A stretch of DNA of 32,848 nucleotides from Chloroflexota bacterium (GTDB lineage Bacteria; Chloroflexota; Anaerolineae; B4-G1). Shown one piece after another: positions 24,678 to 31,662 of the stretch. The position numbers were made by a program, and so were the translations under genes. Within the stretch, counting starts at the first letter, position 1, and every line of letters starts with the position of its first letter. Location of the stretch: contig JAAZAN010000108.1 in NCBI GenBank assembly GCA_012514315.1, positions 1-32,848 of the forward strand, given 5' to 3'. The notes beneath the pieces were generated by a model, which had not been told where the DNA came from, made no database searches, and worked only from the letters and a program-made list of their open reading frames with translations.

Positions 24678-26576
24678 ATGTTTCCGTATAGGGCGTATGC
24701 AGGGCGCTGGCTTCGTATAGACCTGAGCACGCGACGCATCGAGGTGCACGATACGGACCGCGCAATCGCGGAGGGCTACCTGGGCGGAAACGGGTGGGGC
24801 GCACGCATGCTGTGGGAGAACGTCGCCCGTGACGTGGATCCACTGGACCCAGGCAATCTGCTGATGATCTCGACAGGTCCAATGTGTGGCACACTCCTGC
24901 CCAACTCTGGACGTGTCGAGGTAATTGCGAAATCGCCCCTGACAGGCATCTACGGCGACGCGAACGCGGGCGGCTTCTTTGGACCGGAGCTGAAGTTCGC
25001 TGGGTGGGATGCCGTGATGGTCGTGGGACGGTCAGACCGGCCAGTGATACTTGCCATTGATGGAGACACAGTCGCGCTGCAGGACGCCACGGGACTGTGG
25101 GGACGAACCACTTCGGAGACCGAGTCCGAGATCCGGCAAGCGTGGCGCGACCCCAGAGTCAAAGTGGCTTCCATAGGTCCTGCGGGTGAGAACCTTGTTC
25201 GCTTTGCCTCGATCCAGATGACGCCTCAGCGGTCGGCCGGGCGGTGTGGGCTGGGCGCAGTGATGGGGAGCAAACACCTCAAGGCGGTTGCCGTGCGTGG
25301 TTACGGTTCGGTCTCAATTGCCGATCCAGAGCGGTTCCATTCGGTGGCGGTTGAGATGCATCACAAGATCCGCACCGACCCGGTCTTCGCCGCTGTGTCG
25401 CGGTTCGGGACCCCAGGCATCGTGACATTGATGGACCCCCTCGGGCGCTTCCCCACGAAGAACTATCAGATGGGCTCGTTCGATGACGTGGAGCGCATTG
25501 GCGCTGAAGCACTGCACGACCGTGCCTTCGTCCGTCATCTGGCGTGTTTCGGGTGTCCGGTTGGGTGTGACAAGCTCTATTGTCTCAGGGGAGGGGCCTT
25601 CGATGGTACCTGCCTGCGGAGTGTGGAGTATGAAACGCTGAACTCGATGGGCGCGAATGTCCTGAATGCCGACCTGGACGCAATTCTGGCGGCCAATCGG
25701 TTCTGTGACGACATGGGGCTTGATACGATCTCGGCAGGGCGCGCTATCAGTTTTGCGATGGAACTCTGGCAGGAGGAGTTGATCAACCTGGAGGATACGG
25801 GTGGGCTGGCATTCAACTGGGGCGACATGACCACTGTCCGCAGCACGCTGGAGGCGATTGTGCGACGCGAGGGCTTTGGCGCCGTGCTTGCTGAGGGTGT
25901 GCGGCGTGCAGCGGAGATCATCGGGCGTGGCTCGGAGCAGTATGCGATGCACGTGAAGGGAATGGAGATCGCGGCCCAGGATGGGCGGGCGCAGAAGTCG
26001 ATGGGCTTGGCGCACGCGACGTCGAATCGCGGCGCGGATCATCTCAAGGCATTTCCCGTCATCGACGAAACTGGGTTTCCGGACGAGGGGCGTCGACGCT
26101 ACGGTGAGGAGTACCTGCCGGAGATCGTGGACCCGCTGGAGACGAAGTACAAGCCTTTCCTGGTCAAAGACGGCGAGGACTTCGGGGCCGTCATAGATTC
26201 CGTGGGTGTGTGCAAGTCGGGCGGCAGTTTCGTCTTGGCCGAGGTGTACTGGGACGACATCGCTGCGGCGCTGGAGTCGGGAACGGGTATGAGTATGCCA
26301 ACAGAGCGGCTCAAGCAGATCGGAGAGCGAATCTACAACCTGCAGCGGTGCTACAATGTGTGGCACGGGATCAGTCGGGCTGATGATCGGTTGCCGAAGC
26401 GGTTCACCGAGGAACCGTCGCCATCTGGCAATGCCCGGGGCCAGGTCGTTGAGCTGGAGAGGATGCTGGACGAGTACTATCATCTTCGGGAATGGGATGC
26501 CGAGACTGGTTGGCCGACAGCCAGGAAGCTGCAGGAACTCGGGTTGTCGGATGCGGTCAAGCGGCTGGGACTCTAA
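24678..26576 (+). CDS. aldehyde ferredoxin oxidoreductase family protein (AOR-2)
   Basis: 632 residues. AOR fold with 'GGNGWGARML' (36-45), 'SPLTGIYGDANAGGFFG' (86-102), cluster ligands Cys290, Cys293, Cys297 ('CFGCPVGC') and Cys512 ('VGVCKSGG'), and the pterin blocks 'MGLDTISAG' (346-354) and 'HATSNRGADHL' (446-456). Start: GGAGG lies only four bases before ATG 24678; an in-frame ATG at 24651 would add nine residues. It is related to, but clearly different from, AOR-1 (for example 'SPLTGIYGDAN' versus 'SPLTGIYGYAN', and a 'MEIAAQDGRAQKSMG' block unlike AOR-1's 'MELPRQEPRVAKGFG'), so the two probably act on different substrates or form a mixed complex. The preceding ferredoxin and the following MoaD-like protein support a working W/Mo enzyme. 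Confidence 0.9.
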   Translation: MFPYRAYAGRWLRIDLSTRRIEVHDTDRAIAEGYLGGNGWGARMLWENVARDVDPLDPGNLLMISTGPMCGTLLPNSGRVEVIAKSPLTGIYGDANAGGFFGPELKFAGWDAVMVVGRSDRPVILAIDGDTVALQDATGLWGRTTSETESEIRQAWRDPRVKVASIGPAGENLVRFASIQMTPQRSAGRCGLGAVMGSKHLKAVAVRGYGSVSIADPERFHSVAVEMHHKIRTDPVFAAVSRFGTPGIVTLMDPLGRFPTKNYQMGSFDDVERIGAEALHDRAFVRHLACFGCPVGCDKLYCLRGGAFDGTCLRSVEYETLNSMGANVLNADLDAILAANRFCDDMGLDTISAGRAISFAMELWQEELINLEDTGGLAFNWGDMTTVRSTLEAIVRREGFGAVLAEGVRRAAEIIGRGSEQYAMHVKGMEIAAQDGRAQKSMGLAHATSNRGADHLKAFPVIDETGFPDEGRRRYGEEYLPEIVDPLETKYKPFLVKDGEDFGAVIDSVGVCKSGGSFVLAEVYWDDIAAALESGTGMSMPTERLKQIGERIYNLQRCYNVWHGISRADDRLPKRFTEEPSPSGNARGQVVELERMLDEYYHLREWDAETGWPTARKLQELGLSDAVKRLGL

Positions 26577-26648
26577 GTACGCTGGGCTATGTGAGTATGT
26601 GACCGCCTGTCGAGATGGGCGGATGGGTCCGATTCGGTGAGCGGTGGG

Positions 26649-26933
26649 ATGATGCGGATTCACGTCAAGTATCACAATATCTTGAGGCAGCGGGCCGGGA
26701 CGGATGGCGAGACACTCCGCGTGCCGGTGGGGAGTTCGGTACGCGATGTCCTGCGACTTGCGGCGGATACCCACGGACCGCTGCTCGAGGAGATGCTGTT
26801 TGCGGCCAGTGGCGCGATCTCGTCTCACTTAGTCGTGTTTCGCGACCGCACGCTCCTTCGCATAGCAGAGCACGATGAGCCGCTTGCTGATGATGTCGAG
26901 CTGCTGCTTTTCCCGGCGATTGCCGGAGGTTGA
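26649..26933 (+). CDS. MoaD/ThiS-family sulfur carrier protein
   Basis: About 94 residues of a ubiquitin-fold protein ending in the di-glycine tail 'PAIAGG' that is adenylated and thiocarboxylated. MoaD supplies the dithiolene sulfurs of molybdopterin, the cofactor of the flanking AOR enzymes. The opening 'RIHVKYHNILRQRAG' and the 'SSVRDVLRLAAD' helix fit MoaD better than ThiS, and the length is longer than ThiS (about 65 aa). Several starts are possible within 15 bases (GTG 26637, ATG 26649, ATG 26652); the ribosome site is weak. The gap to AOR-2 is 72 bases. Dedicated MoaD-like genes beside AOR genes are known from archaea and anaerobic bacteria. It implies on-site supply of the bis-pterin cofactor. 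No MoaE partner is nearby. Confidence 0.85.
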   Translation: MMRIHVKYHNILRQRAGTDGETLRVPVGSSVRDVLRLAADTHGPLLEEMLFAASGAISSHLVVFRDRTLLRIAEHDEPLADDVELLLFPAIAGG

Positions 26934-26946
26934 GAAGAGCCCGCCG

Positions 26947-28326
26947 GTGAGCTACTCATCTGATCCACGTCGAATGCTTGTCCTGGGACGGATGCTGTGG
27001 GCTGATACCACGCAACCCCCGATTCCCGATGCCGGAGTTGTGGTGCTCGGCGGACGAATCGCTGCGAGTGGGACCCGCGAGGATCTGTTGACGCGGTTTT
27101 CCGGAACTGACACGGACGTGGTCTATGCTCAAGACTGCGTCATCACGCCTGCGTTCGTCAACGCGCACCATCACATGTATGGCGTCCTATCCCACGGTAT
27201 TCCGCTCGATGAAGCACCACCGGGATTCTGGCCCTTTCTCACGGATTTCTGGTGGCCGTGCGTTGAGGATCGTCTGACACCAGATCTGATCGAGGCCGCC
27301 GCTGACTGGGCCTGCCTGGAGATGGTGAGATCGGGCGTGACGACGTTCTACGACTGTCTGGAGGCTCCGTACGCGATCCCTGGCGCGCTGGAGAAGGAGG
27401 GCGCTGTGGTGGAGCGTTGGGGGCTCCGCGGCGTGCTGTCGTTCGAGGCGACTGAGCGGGTTAGCCTGGAGAATGGTCAGCTTGGTCTGCGCGAGAACGC
27501 CCGGTTCATCGATATGTGTGATCAGCAGGCGGGCCTGGTCTCCGGGATGATGTGCTTTCACACGACGTTCACGTGTTCGGCTGACTTCATCCACCGCGCG
27601 TTCTCGCTGGCAGAGGCTCGTAGGGCGCGCATTCACATGCACGTATCCGAAGGGGTCTACGAACCCGAGTACTGCCTGCAGCAGTTTGGCCAACGCCCCC
27701 TTGAGTACTACGATGGTCTCGGCGTGTTGGGACCCACGGTCCTCGCTTCGCAGTGTGTTCAAGTGGATCCGATGGAGATGGACATCCTGGCCGCGCGGGT
27801 AGTCTCGGTTGCACATCAGCCCATATCCAACTGCGAGGTCGGGGGCGGCATCGCACCGATCCCCGAGATGTTGGCGCGTGGCGTTAACGTTGCGCTGGGC
27901 ACGGACGGTTACGTGAACAACTTCTTCGAGGTAATGCGTGCGAGCGCCCTCGTGCAGAGAGCGCGCTTACTGGACCCCCGTGCCATGCCAGCTTCTCGCG
28001 CCTGGAGCATGGCCACTCGGAGTGGGGCTTTGGCATTGGGTTTCGAGGATCTGGGAACACTAGTGCCTGGGAATCAGGCTGATCTGTTACTGATTGACAT
28101 AAGCCTGCCCAGCCCGCTGGCGCCACATAACCTCGCGGACCAGCTGCTGCTCTGGCGCAATCCGTGCGACATCCAGGCCGTGATGTGCGCGGGTAAGTGG
28201 CTGATGCGTGACGGTATCCCGCTCGGTGTGGATGTTCAGGCTCTGCGGGAGCGGGTATCTAGCGCCGCGGAGGAGTTGTGGGCTGCAGACAACGCGATGG
28301 TCAACCGGGAGGGTGCTCTTGGCTGA
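26947..28326 (+). CDS. TRZ/ATZ-type amidohydrolase (SsnA/deaminase-like)
   Basis: 459 residues of a mononuclear-metal amidohydrolase, the group of guanine and cytosine deaminases, triazine hydrolases and SsnA. Metal ligands are His74 and His76 ('NAHHHMYG'), His232 with catalytic Glu235 ('MHVSEG') and Asp320 ('ALGTDGY'). 'CEVGGGIAPIPEML' (296-309) matches the 'GSGIAPVPEM' block. Oddity: the usual catalytic His of the 'LAHC' strand is Gln269 here ('LASQC'). Start GTG 26947 lies 13 bases after MoaD; the frame runs to 26875, but that would overlap MoaD by 59 bases. A hydrolytic deaminase or ring-opening enzyme on an amino-substituted N-heterocycle would suit the operon. The His-to-Gln change means its chemistry may differ. 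Confidence 0.85.
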   Translation: MSYSSDPRRMLVLGRMLWADTTQPPIPDAGVVVLGGRIAASGTREDLLTRFSGTDTDVVYAQDCVITPAFVNAHHHMYGVLSHGIPLDEAPPGFWPFLTDFWWPCVEDRLTPDLIEAAADWACLEMVRSGVTTFYDCLEAPYAIPGALEKEGAVVERWGLRGVLSFEATERVSLENGQLGLRENARFIDMCDQQAGLVSGMMCFHTTFTCSADFIHRAFSLAEARRARIHMHVSEGVYEPEYCLQQFGQRPLEYYDGLGVLGPTVLASQCVQVDPMEMDILAARVVSVAHQPISNCEVGGGIAPIPEMLARGVNVALGTDGYVNNFFEVMRASALVQRARLLDPRAMPASRAWSMATRSGALALGFEDLGTLVPGNQADLLLIDISLPSPLAPHNLADQLLLWRNPCDIQAVMCAGKWLMRDGIPLGVDVQALRERVSSAAEELWAADNAMVNREGALG

Positions 28327-29392
28327 CCTTTCCGTTGATCTCTGCGGGGCGCCGCTCAGTAATCCCCTCGTGCTTGCCTCTGGTCCGCTTGGGTGGTGTG
28401 CCTCAAGCATCAGCGCGGCGTTCGATGCGGGCTTCGGCGCGGTCGTGACCAAGACGATCCGTCGTGACGTGGCGGTCAATCCCATGCCGCACATCCACTC
28501 GCTAGGTCGGGGTAGTCTGCTCAATTGCGAAGGCTGGTCGGATCTGCCCGCAGAGTGCTGGATCGAACAGGAGCTGCCTTCTCTGGCGCGCAGGGCGCGC
28601 GGCGTTCTCATCGCCAGCACCGGCCACACGCCGGCGGAGGTCGTGGAGTTGGCGGGGCCACTGGCCGCGGCCGGCGCCGATCTGCTGGAACTGGTATCGT
28701 ACCGGGCTGAGGATGTTGCACCGATGGTGGATGCAGCCCGCAGCGTCGCTTCAGTGCCGATCTTGGTGAAAGTCAACGCGCACTGGCCAGACCTGATCGA
28801 TGTGGTTGGCGCGGCCCTCTCCGCGGGCGCCAGTGGCGTAACAGCTATTGATTCGATCGGGCCCGCGCTGGCCATTGACGTGGAGACCGGTTGCCCAGCG
28901 CTTCATAGCTTGGGATGGCTTTCGGGCGAAGGCATACGGCCAGTGGCTGTGGCGGCTGTCGCGCGGATCGCGCTATCCTATGGCGTGCCCATCGTCGCGA
29001 CGGGCGGGGTGGCGCGGGCGGAGGACGTGATCGAGATGACCATGGCCGGAGCGACTGCCGTCGGCGTACACACGGCGCCACTGCTACGCGGCGTAGATTG
29101 GGTGGGCCGAGTCCTGGCGCGGCTGGACGTATGGTTGGATTCCCACCAGTGGAATACACTGGCGGCGGTGAAGGGCGCTGCTTTGCCGTGTCTTGGCGAG
29201 GCGCCTGCAACCCGACTCAGCTTCTCGTACGACGCGGACCGGTGTACCCGCTGTCGGTCGTGCGTCACGTGTTGCGCCTACGGCGCCAGGACGTTATCTC
29301 CAAGTGGCGGAATGGCGGTATGCGAGGCACTATGCAGATTCTGCGGGCTGTGCACTTCGGTCTGTCCGACCGGAGCGCTCACGCTGGCCTAG
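28319..29392 (+). CDS. dihydroorotate/dihydropyrimidine dehydrogenase-like flavoprotein with C-terminal 2x[4Fe-4S] domain (PreA-like)
   Basis: 357 residues. An FMN TIM barrel (about 1-275) of the DHODH/PreA type is followed by a ferredoxin tail with two clusters (Cys309, 312, 315, 319; Cys339, 342, 345, 349). FMN-site features are 'PLVLASGPLG' (16-25), 'ILVKVNAHWPD' (148-158), 'GIRPVAV' (205-211) and 'VATGGVARAEDVIEM' (226-240). The catalytic block 'ELNxSCPH' of PreA/DPD reads 'ELVSYRAED' here (124-132), with no cysteine. TTG 28319 is preferred because GGGAGG ends six bases before it; the gene overlaps the amidohydrolase by eight bases. PreA normally pairs with PreT to interconvert uracil and dihydrouracil; no PreT is visible. 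It may pass electrons between the ferredoxin pool and a substrate different from uracil. Confidence 0.85.
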   Translation: MADLSVDLCGAPLSNPLVLASGPLGWCASSISAAFDAGFGAVVTKTIRRDVAVNPMPHIHSLGRGSLLNCEGWSDLPAECWIEQELPSLARRARGVLIASTGHTPAEVVELAGPLAAAGADLLELVSYRAEDVAPMVDAARSVASVPILVKVNAHWPDLIDVVGAALSAGASGVTAIDSIGPALAIDVETGCPALHSLGWLSGEGIRPVAVAAVARIALSYGVPIVATGGVARAEDVIEMTMAGATAVGVHTAPLLRGVDWVGRVLARLDVWLDSHQWNTLAAVKGAALPCLGEAPATRLSFSYDADRCTRCRSCVTCCAYGARTLSPSGGMAVCEALCRFCGLCTSVCPTGALTLA

Positions 29393-29448
29393 AGCGCCGA
29401 TTGTCTCATTCGAGCCCGAAGAGGGAGTCAGGGGAGGCTTAAGCTGCG

Positions 29449-30123
29449 ATGCCGTCACAACTAGTAGATCTGAGTCAAACAATCGAGGCAGGTATGCCAC
29501 GGTTCCACGGTTTCGGGCCGCCCGACATACGGCCCGTCTGGACTCACAAAGAGTCTGCGGCGAGAGGATACCGGGACACATCGTGCGAAGTGACTGAGGT
29601 GCAGTTCGTGACCAGTATCGGCACATATCTTGATGCACCCTTTCACTTCGACCCAGACGGAGATGACATCAGCCAACTGGCGCTTGACAATCTCGTGCTG
29701 CCCGGTCAGGTGCTGGACCTAAGGGGAGTTGCGTGCGCAGACGAACCATTATCCGACGACGTGCTGCATGATCGACAGCTGGCTGGCGCCGCTGTCCTTC
29801 TCTGTACGGGATGGGATAGGTGGTGGATGGATGATACGTACTACCGTCCGCCATTTGCATCGCGAGCATTAGCCCAACGCCTGCAAGCTCTTAGGCCTTC
29901 GTTGGTCGGCATCGACGCTTTGATGATCGACAGCGCGAACGATCCAACCCGTCCTGCCCACACGCTCCTGTTGCGTTCGGGCATCGTGATCGTCGAGAAC
30001 CTATGTCGACTGGATCTCCTCGTGGGTAAGCGATTCACATTCGCGGCGGTGCCAGCCAAAGTGGCTGGAGCAGCAGCGTTTCCCGTACGGGCGTTCGCAA
30101 TGATAGAAGGCGCTCCCGAGTAA
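29449..30123 (+). CDS. cyclase-family hydrolase (KynB/formamidase-like)
   Basis: 224 residues of the Cyclase (PF04199-type) fold, which includes kynurenine formamidase and isatin hydrolase, metal-dependent enzymes that open cyclic amides or cut N-formyl groups. It opens 'LVDLSQTIEAGMP' and has the core 'GTYLDAPFHF' (58-67). The classic zinc motif HxGTHxDxPxH is altered: the two first His positions are Ser56 and Tyr60, while Asp62 and His66 remain. Later blocks 'LVGIDALMIDSANDP' and 'HTLLLRSGIVIVENL' are typical. ATG 29449 has GGGGAGG (29431-29437) upstream; the gap to the PreA-like gene is 56 bases. As the last gene of the operon it could hydrolyse an N-formyl, carbamoyl or lactam product from the upstream ring-opening enzymes. 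Specific substrate not visible. Confidence 0.8.
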   Translation: MPSQLVDLSQTIEAGMPRFHGFGPPDIRPVWTHKESAARGYRDTSCEVTEVQFVTSIGTYLDAPFHFDPDGDDISQLALDNLVLPGQVLDLRGVACADEPLSDDVLHDRQLAGAAVLLCTGWDRWWMDDTYYRPPFASRALAQRLQALRPSLVGIDALMIDSANDPTRPAHTLLLRSGIVIVENLCRLDLLVGKRFTFAAVPAKVAGAAAFPVRAFAMIEGAPE

Positions 30124-30166
30124 GCCCATCGACCGGCTTCGGTGTCAGGGCTCCGTTCTCGGGAGC
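30112..30166. terminator. long inverted repeat at the convergent gene junction
   Basis: GCTCCCGAG (30112-30120, at the cyclase gene's end) is perfectly complementary to CTCGGGAGC (30158-30166), enclosing 37 bases that contain a smaller GCTCC/GGAGC option. It lies between convergent genes. No T-run on either side, so a bidirectional stop signal is only possible. Confidence 0.35.
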
Positions 30167-30180
30167 AATGTGAAGGCCGC

Positions 30181-30660
30181 TCAGCTCAGGTCGAGCAGAC
30201 CAGCCCTTATCTTCACCACTACTTTGGTCACCGCCAAGGGGCCCGATGCGGCAGCGAGTTGCGGTTGGTGGGCATCCTGCGGCAGCAACAGTGCGAACAC
30301 ACCGGGGCGCAGGATCACACTCGCACACGCTGAATCGGGACGCCGCAGAAGCGCGACATCGCGCGCCTCGTCATAGGGGACGACAACCTCGAGATTGTCG
30401 TCCGGCGCCCAGTCCAGGCGCTCGATTCCGGCCACGAGACACTGTACATCCACGTACTCACGGTGTGCCTCGAGCGTTGGCCCGACCTGCGATTCAGTAA
30501 CGTAACTCGCCACCTGCGCGTACACGTCATCGCCTTGGATCGGGTGGCGTCCAGCCTGCACGGCTGTGTGTGTTTGCAGATCCACAACGAAGCGCTCGAT
30601 TGCATCGAAACAACTTGGGAGTCTGTACATCCTCCAGTTCGCCCACGTATCAACAATCAC
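30181..30660 (-). CDS. YhcH/YjgK/YiaL-family protein (NanQ-like)
   Basis: 159 residues of the DUF386 cupin-like family. E. coli YhcH (NanQ) helps sialic acid use by opening or anomerising the sugar; other members sit in sugar-acid and galactoside operons. Family blocks: 'LEAHREYVDVQCLVAGIERL' (about 64-82, the E-x2-x-Y-x-D metal region), 'LLPQDAHQPQL' (about 125-135, the FxPxDxHxP motif) and the ending 'VTKVVVKI'. Start GTG 30660 is preceded by GGGGAGG five bases upstream, so it is not an ATG as a naive reading might suggest. It lies 46 bases after the aldolase gene on the same strand, matching the nanA-yhcH pairing. A nonspecific role in another acidic-sugar pathway is equally possible. Confidence 0.85.
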   Translation of the reverse strand: MIVDTWANWRMYRLPSCFDAIERFVVDLQTHTAVQAGRHPIQGDDVYAQVASYVTESQVGPTLEAHREYVDVQCLVAGIERLDWAPDDNLEVVVPYDEARDVALLRRPDSACASVILRPGVFALLLPQDAHQPQLAAASGPLAVTKVVVKIRAGLLDLS

Positions 30661-30706
30661 AACTGCCTCCCCTCATCCTGATCAATGAACACTGCGGAAC
30701 CATCGG

Positions 30707-31606
30707 CTACCCGAGCAACCCAGCGTCCACTAACGGGCGCCGTGCCGCCTCGACTTCAGCGGCGGAGACCTCAGGCAGCGGCGGGCGCACGCAACCGCCA
30801 CGCAAACCCCTCATTTCGATACCCCGTTTGATCAGCGAGATACTCTGACCGTTTCGCAACGCGTTCCGCACGACATCGAGGAGATCTTGCTGCCGCTTCG
30901 CGCCGGCCAGGTCGCCAGCCCAGTAGCGGCGAAACAGCTCGACAACGACCTCCGGGAACGCGTTTGCATTACCTGAGATGCTGGCCGTCGCGCCGATGCC
31001 GAGCGCCTCGAACACCAGCGGATCGGCGCCGCACGCCACGTGGAAGTCCGGGATGCCCACGTCAATGAACTGTCGCAGGATATTCAGATCGCCAGCGCTG
31101 TCCTTGACGCCACGGACATTGGGCGCTTGTGCGACAACTTGCTCGACAATCGAGGGCGTCAGTACGTTGCCCGCGCACTGGGGAATGTTGTAGAGGTAGG
31201 CCGGTAGGTCGACTACGGCCTGAGACACCGCGACGAAATGCTGGACCAGAGCCTCATCGGGGATCCGAAAGTAGTACGGCGCGACAATCGACACCGCATC
31301 CGCGCCGCCGGTCGCGGCAGCTTCCGCGAGCGCAACTGATTCGGCTGTCGTGATCGCGCCGACGTGCGCGATGACCGGCGTTCGGCCCCGTACCACTTCG
31401 AGGACCCATCGAAGCACATCTATGCGCTCCTGAGTCGTCAGCAATGGGCCTTCACCCGTCGTGCCGCACGGCATCAGCGCGTGGACACCCTGGCTGCAGA
31501 GCCATGCGACGTGAGCCTGCAATGCATCGACGTCAACGTGAATACCCCCTTCTGTGAGGGGGGTCACCACTGGCGGGATGACACCGCGTAGTCTGAAACT
31601 GGACAT
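30707..31606 (-). CDS. DapA/NanA-family class I aldolase
   Basis: 299 residues, the usual size for the dihydrodipicolinate synthase / N-acetylneuraminate lyase family of TIM-barrel Schiff-base enzymes. Active-site residues are visible: 'CGTTGEGPLL' (47-56) binds the pyruvate carboxylate, Tyr139 sits in 'PAYLYNIP' and the Schiff-base Lys168 in 'GVKDSAGD'. The 'YNIP' form resembles NanA and sugar-acid lyases more than DapA ('YNVPGRT'). ATG 31606 has GAGGAG about ten bases upstream. It lies between an unrecognised gene and the YhcH gene, all on the minus strand. I infer cleavage of sialic acid or a 2-keto-3-deoxy sugar acid to pyruvate plus an aldehyde, rather than lysine synthesis, because of the YhcH partner. 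Transport genes are outside the window. Confidence 0.87.
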   Translation of the reverse strand: MSSFRLRGVIPPVVTPLTEGGIHVDVDALQAHVAWLCSQGVHALMPCGTTGEGPLLTTQERIDVLRWVLEVVRGRTPVIAHVGAITTAESVALAEAAATGGADAVSIVAPYYFRIPDEALVQHFVAVSQAVVDLPAYLYNIPQCAGNVLTPSIVEQVVAQAPNVRGVKDSAGDLNILRQFIDVGIPDFHVACGADPLVFEALGIGATASISGNANAFPEVVVELFRRYWAGDLAGAKRQQDLLDVVRNALRNGQSISLIKRGIEMRGLRGGCVRPPLPEVSAAEVEAARRPLVDAGLLG

Positions 31607-31662
31607 GTCGTTTCTACTCCTCTGATGTTGTCTTACTAGATTACGGAATTCAGCGTGCTATG

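Noticed and set aside
25314-26828. 504-codon minus-strand frame over AOR-2
   Set aside because: Opposite a clear AOR gene; long antisense frames are expected at this GC content and codon usage.
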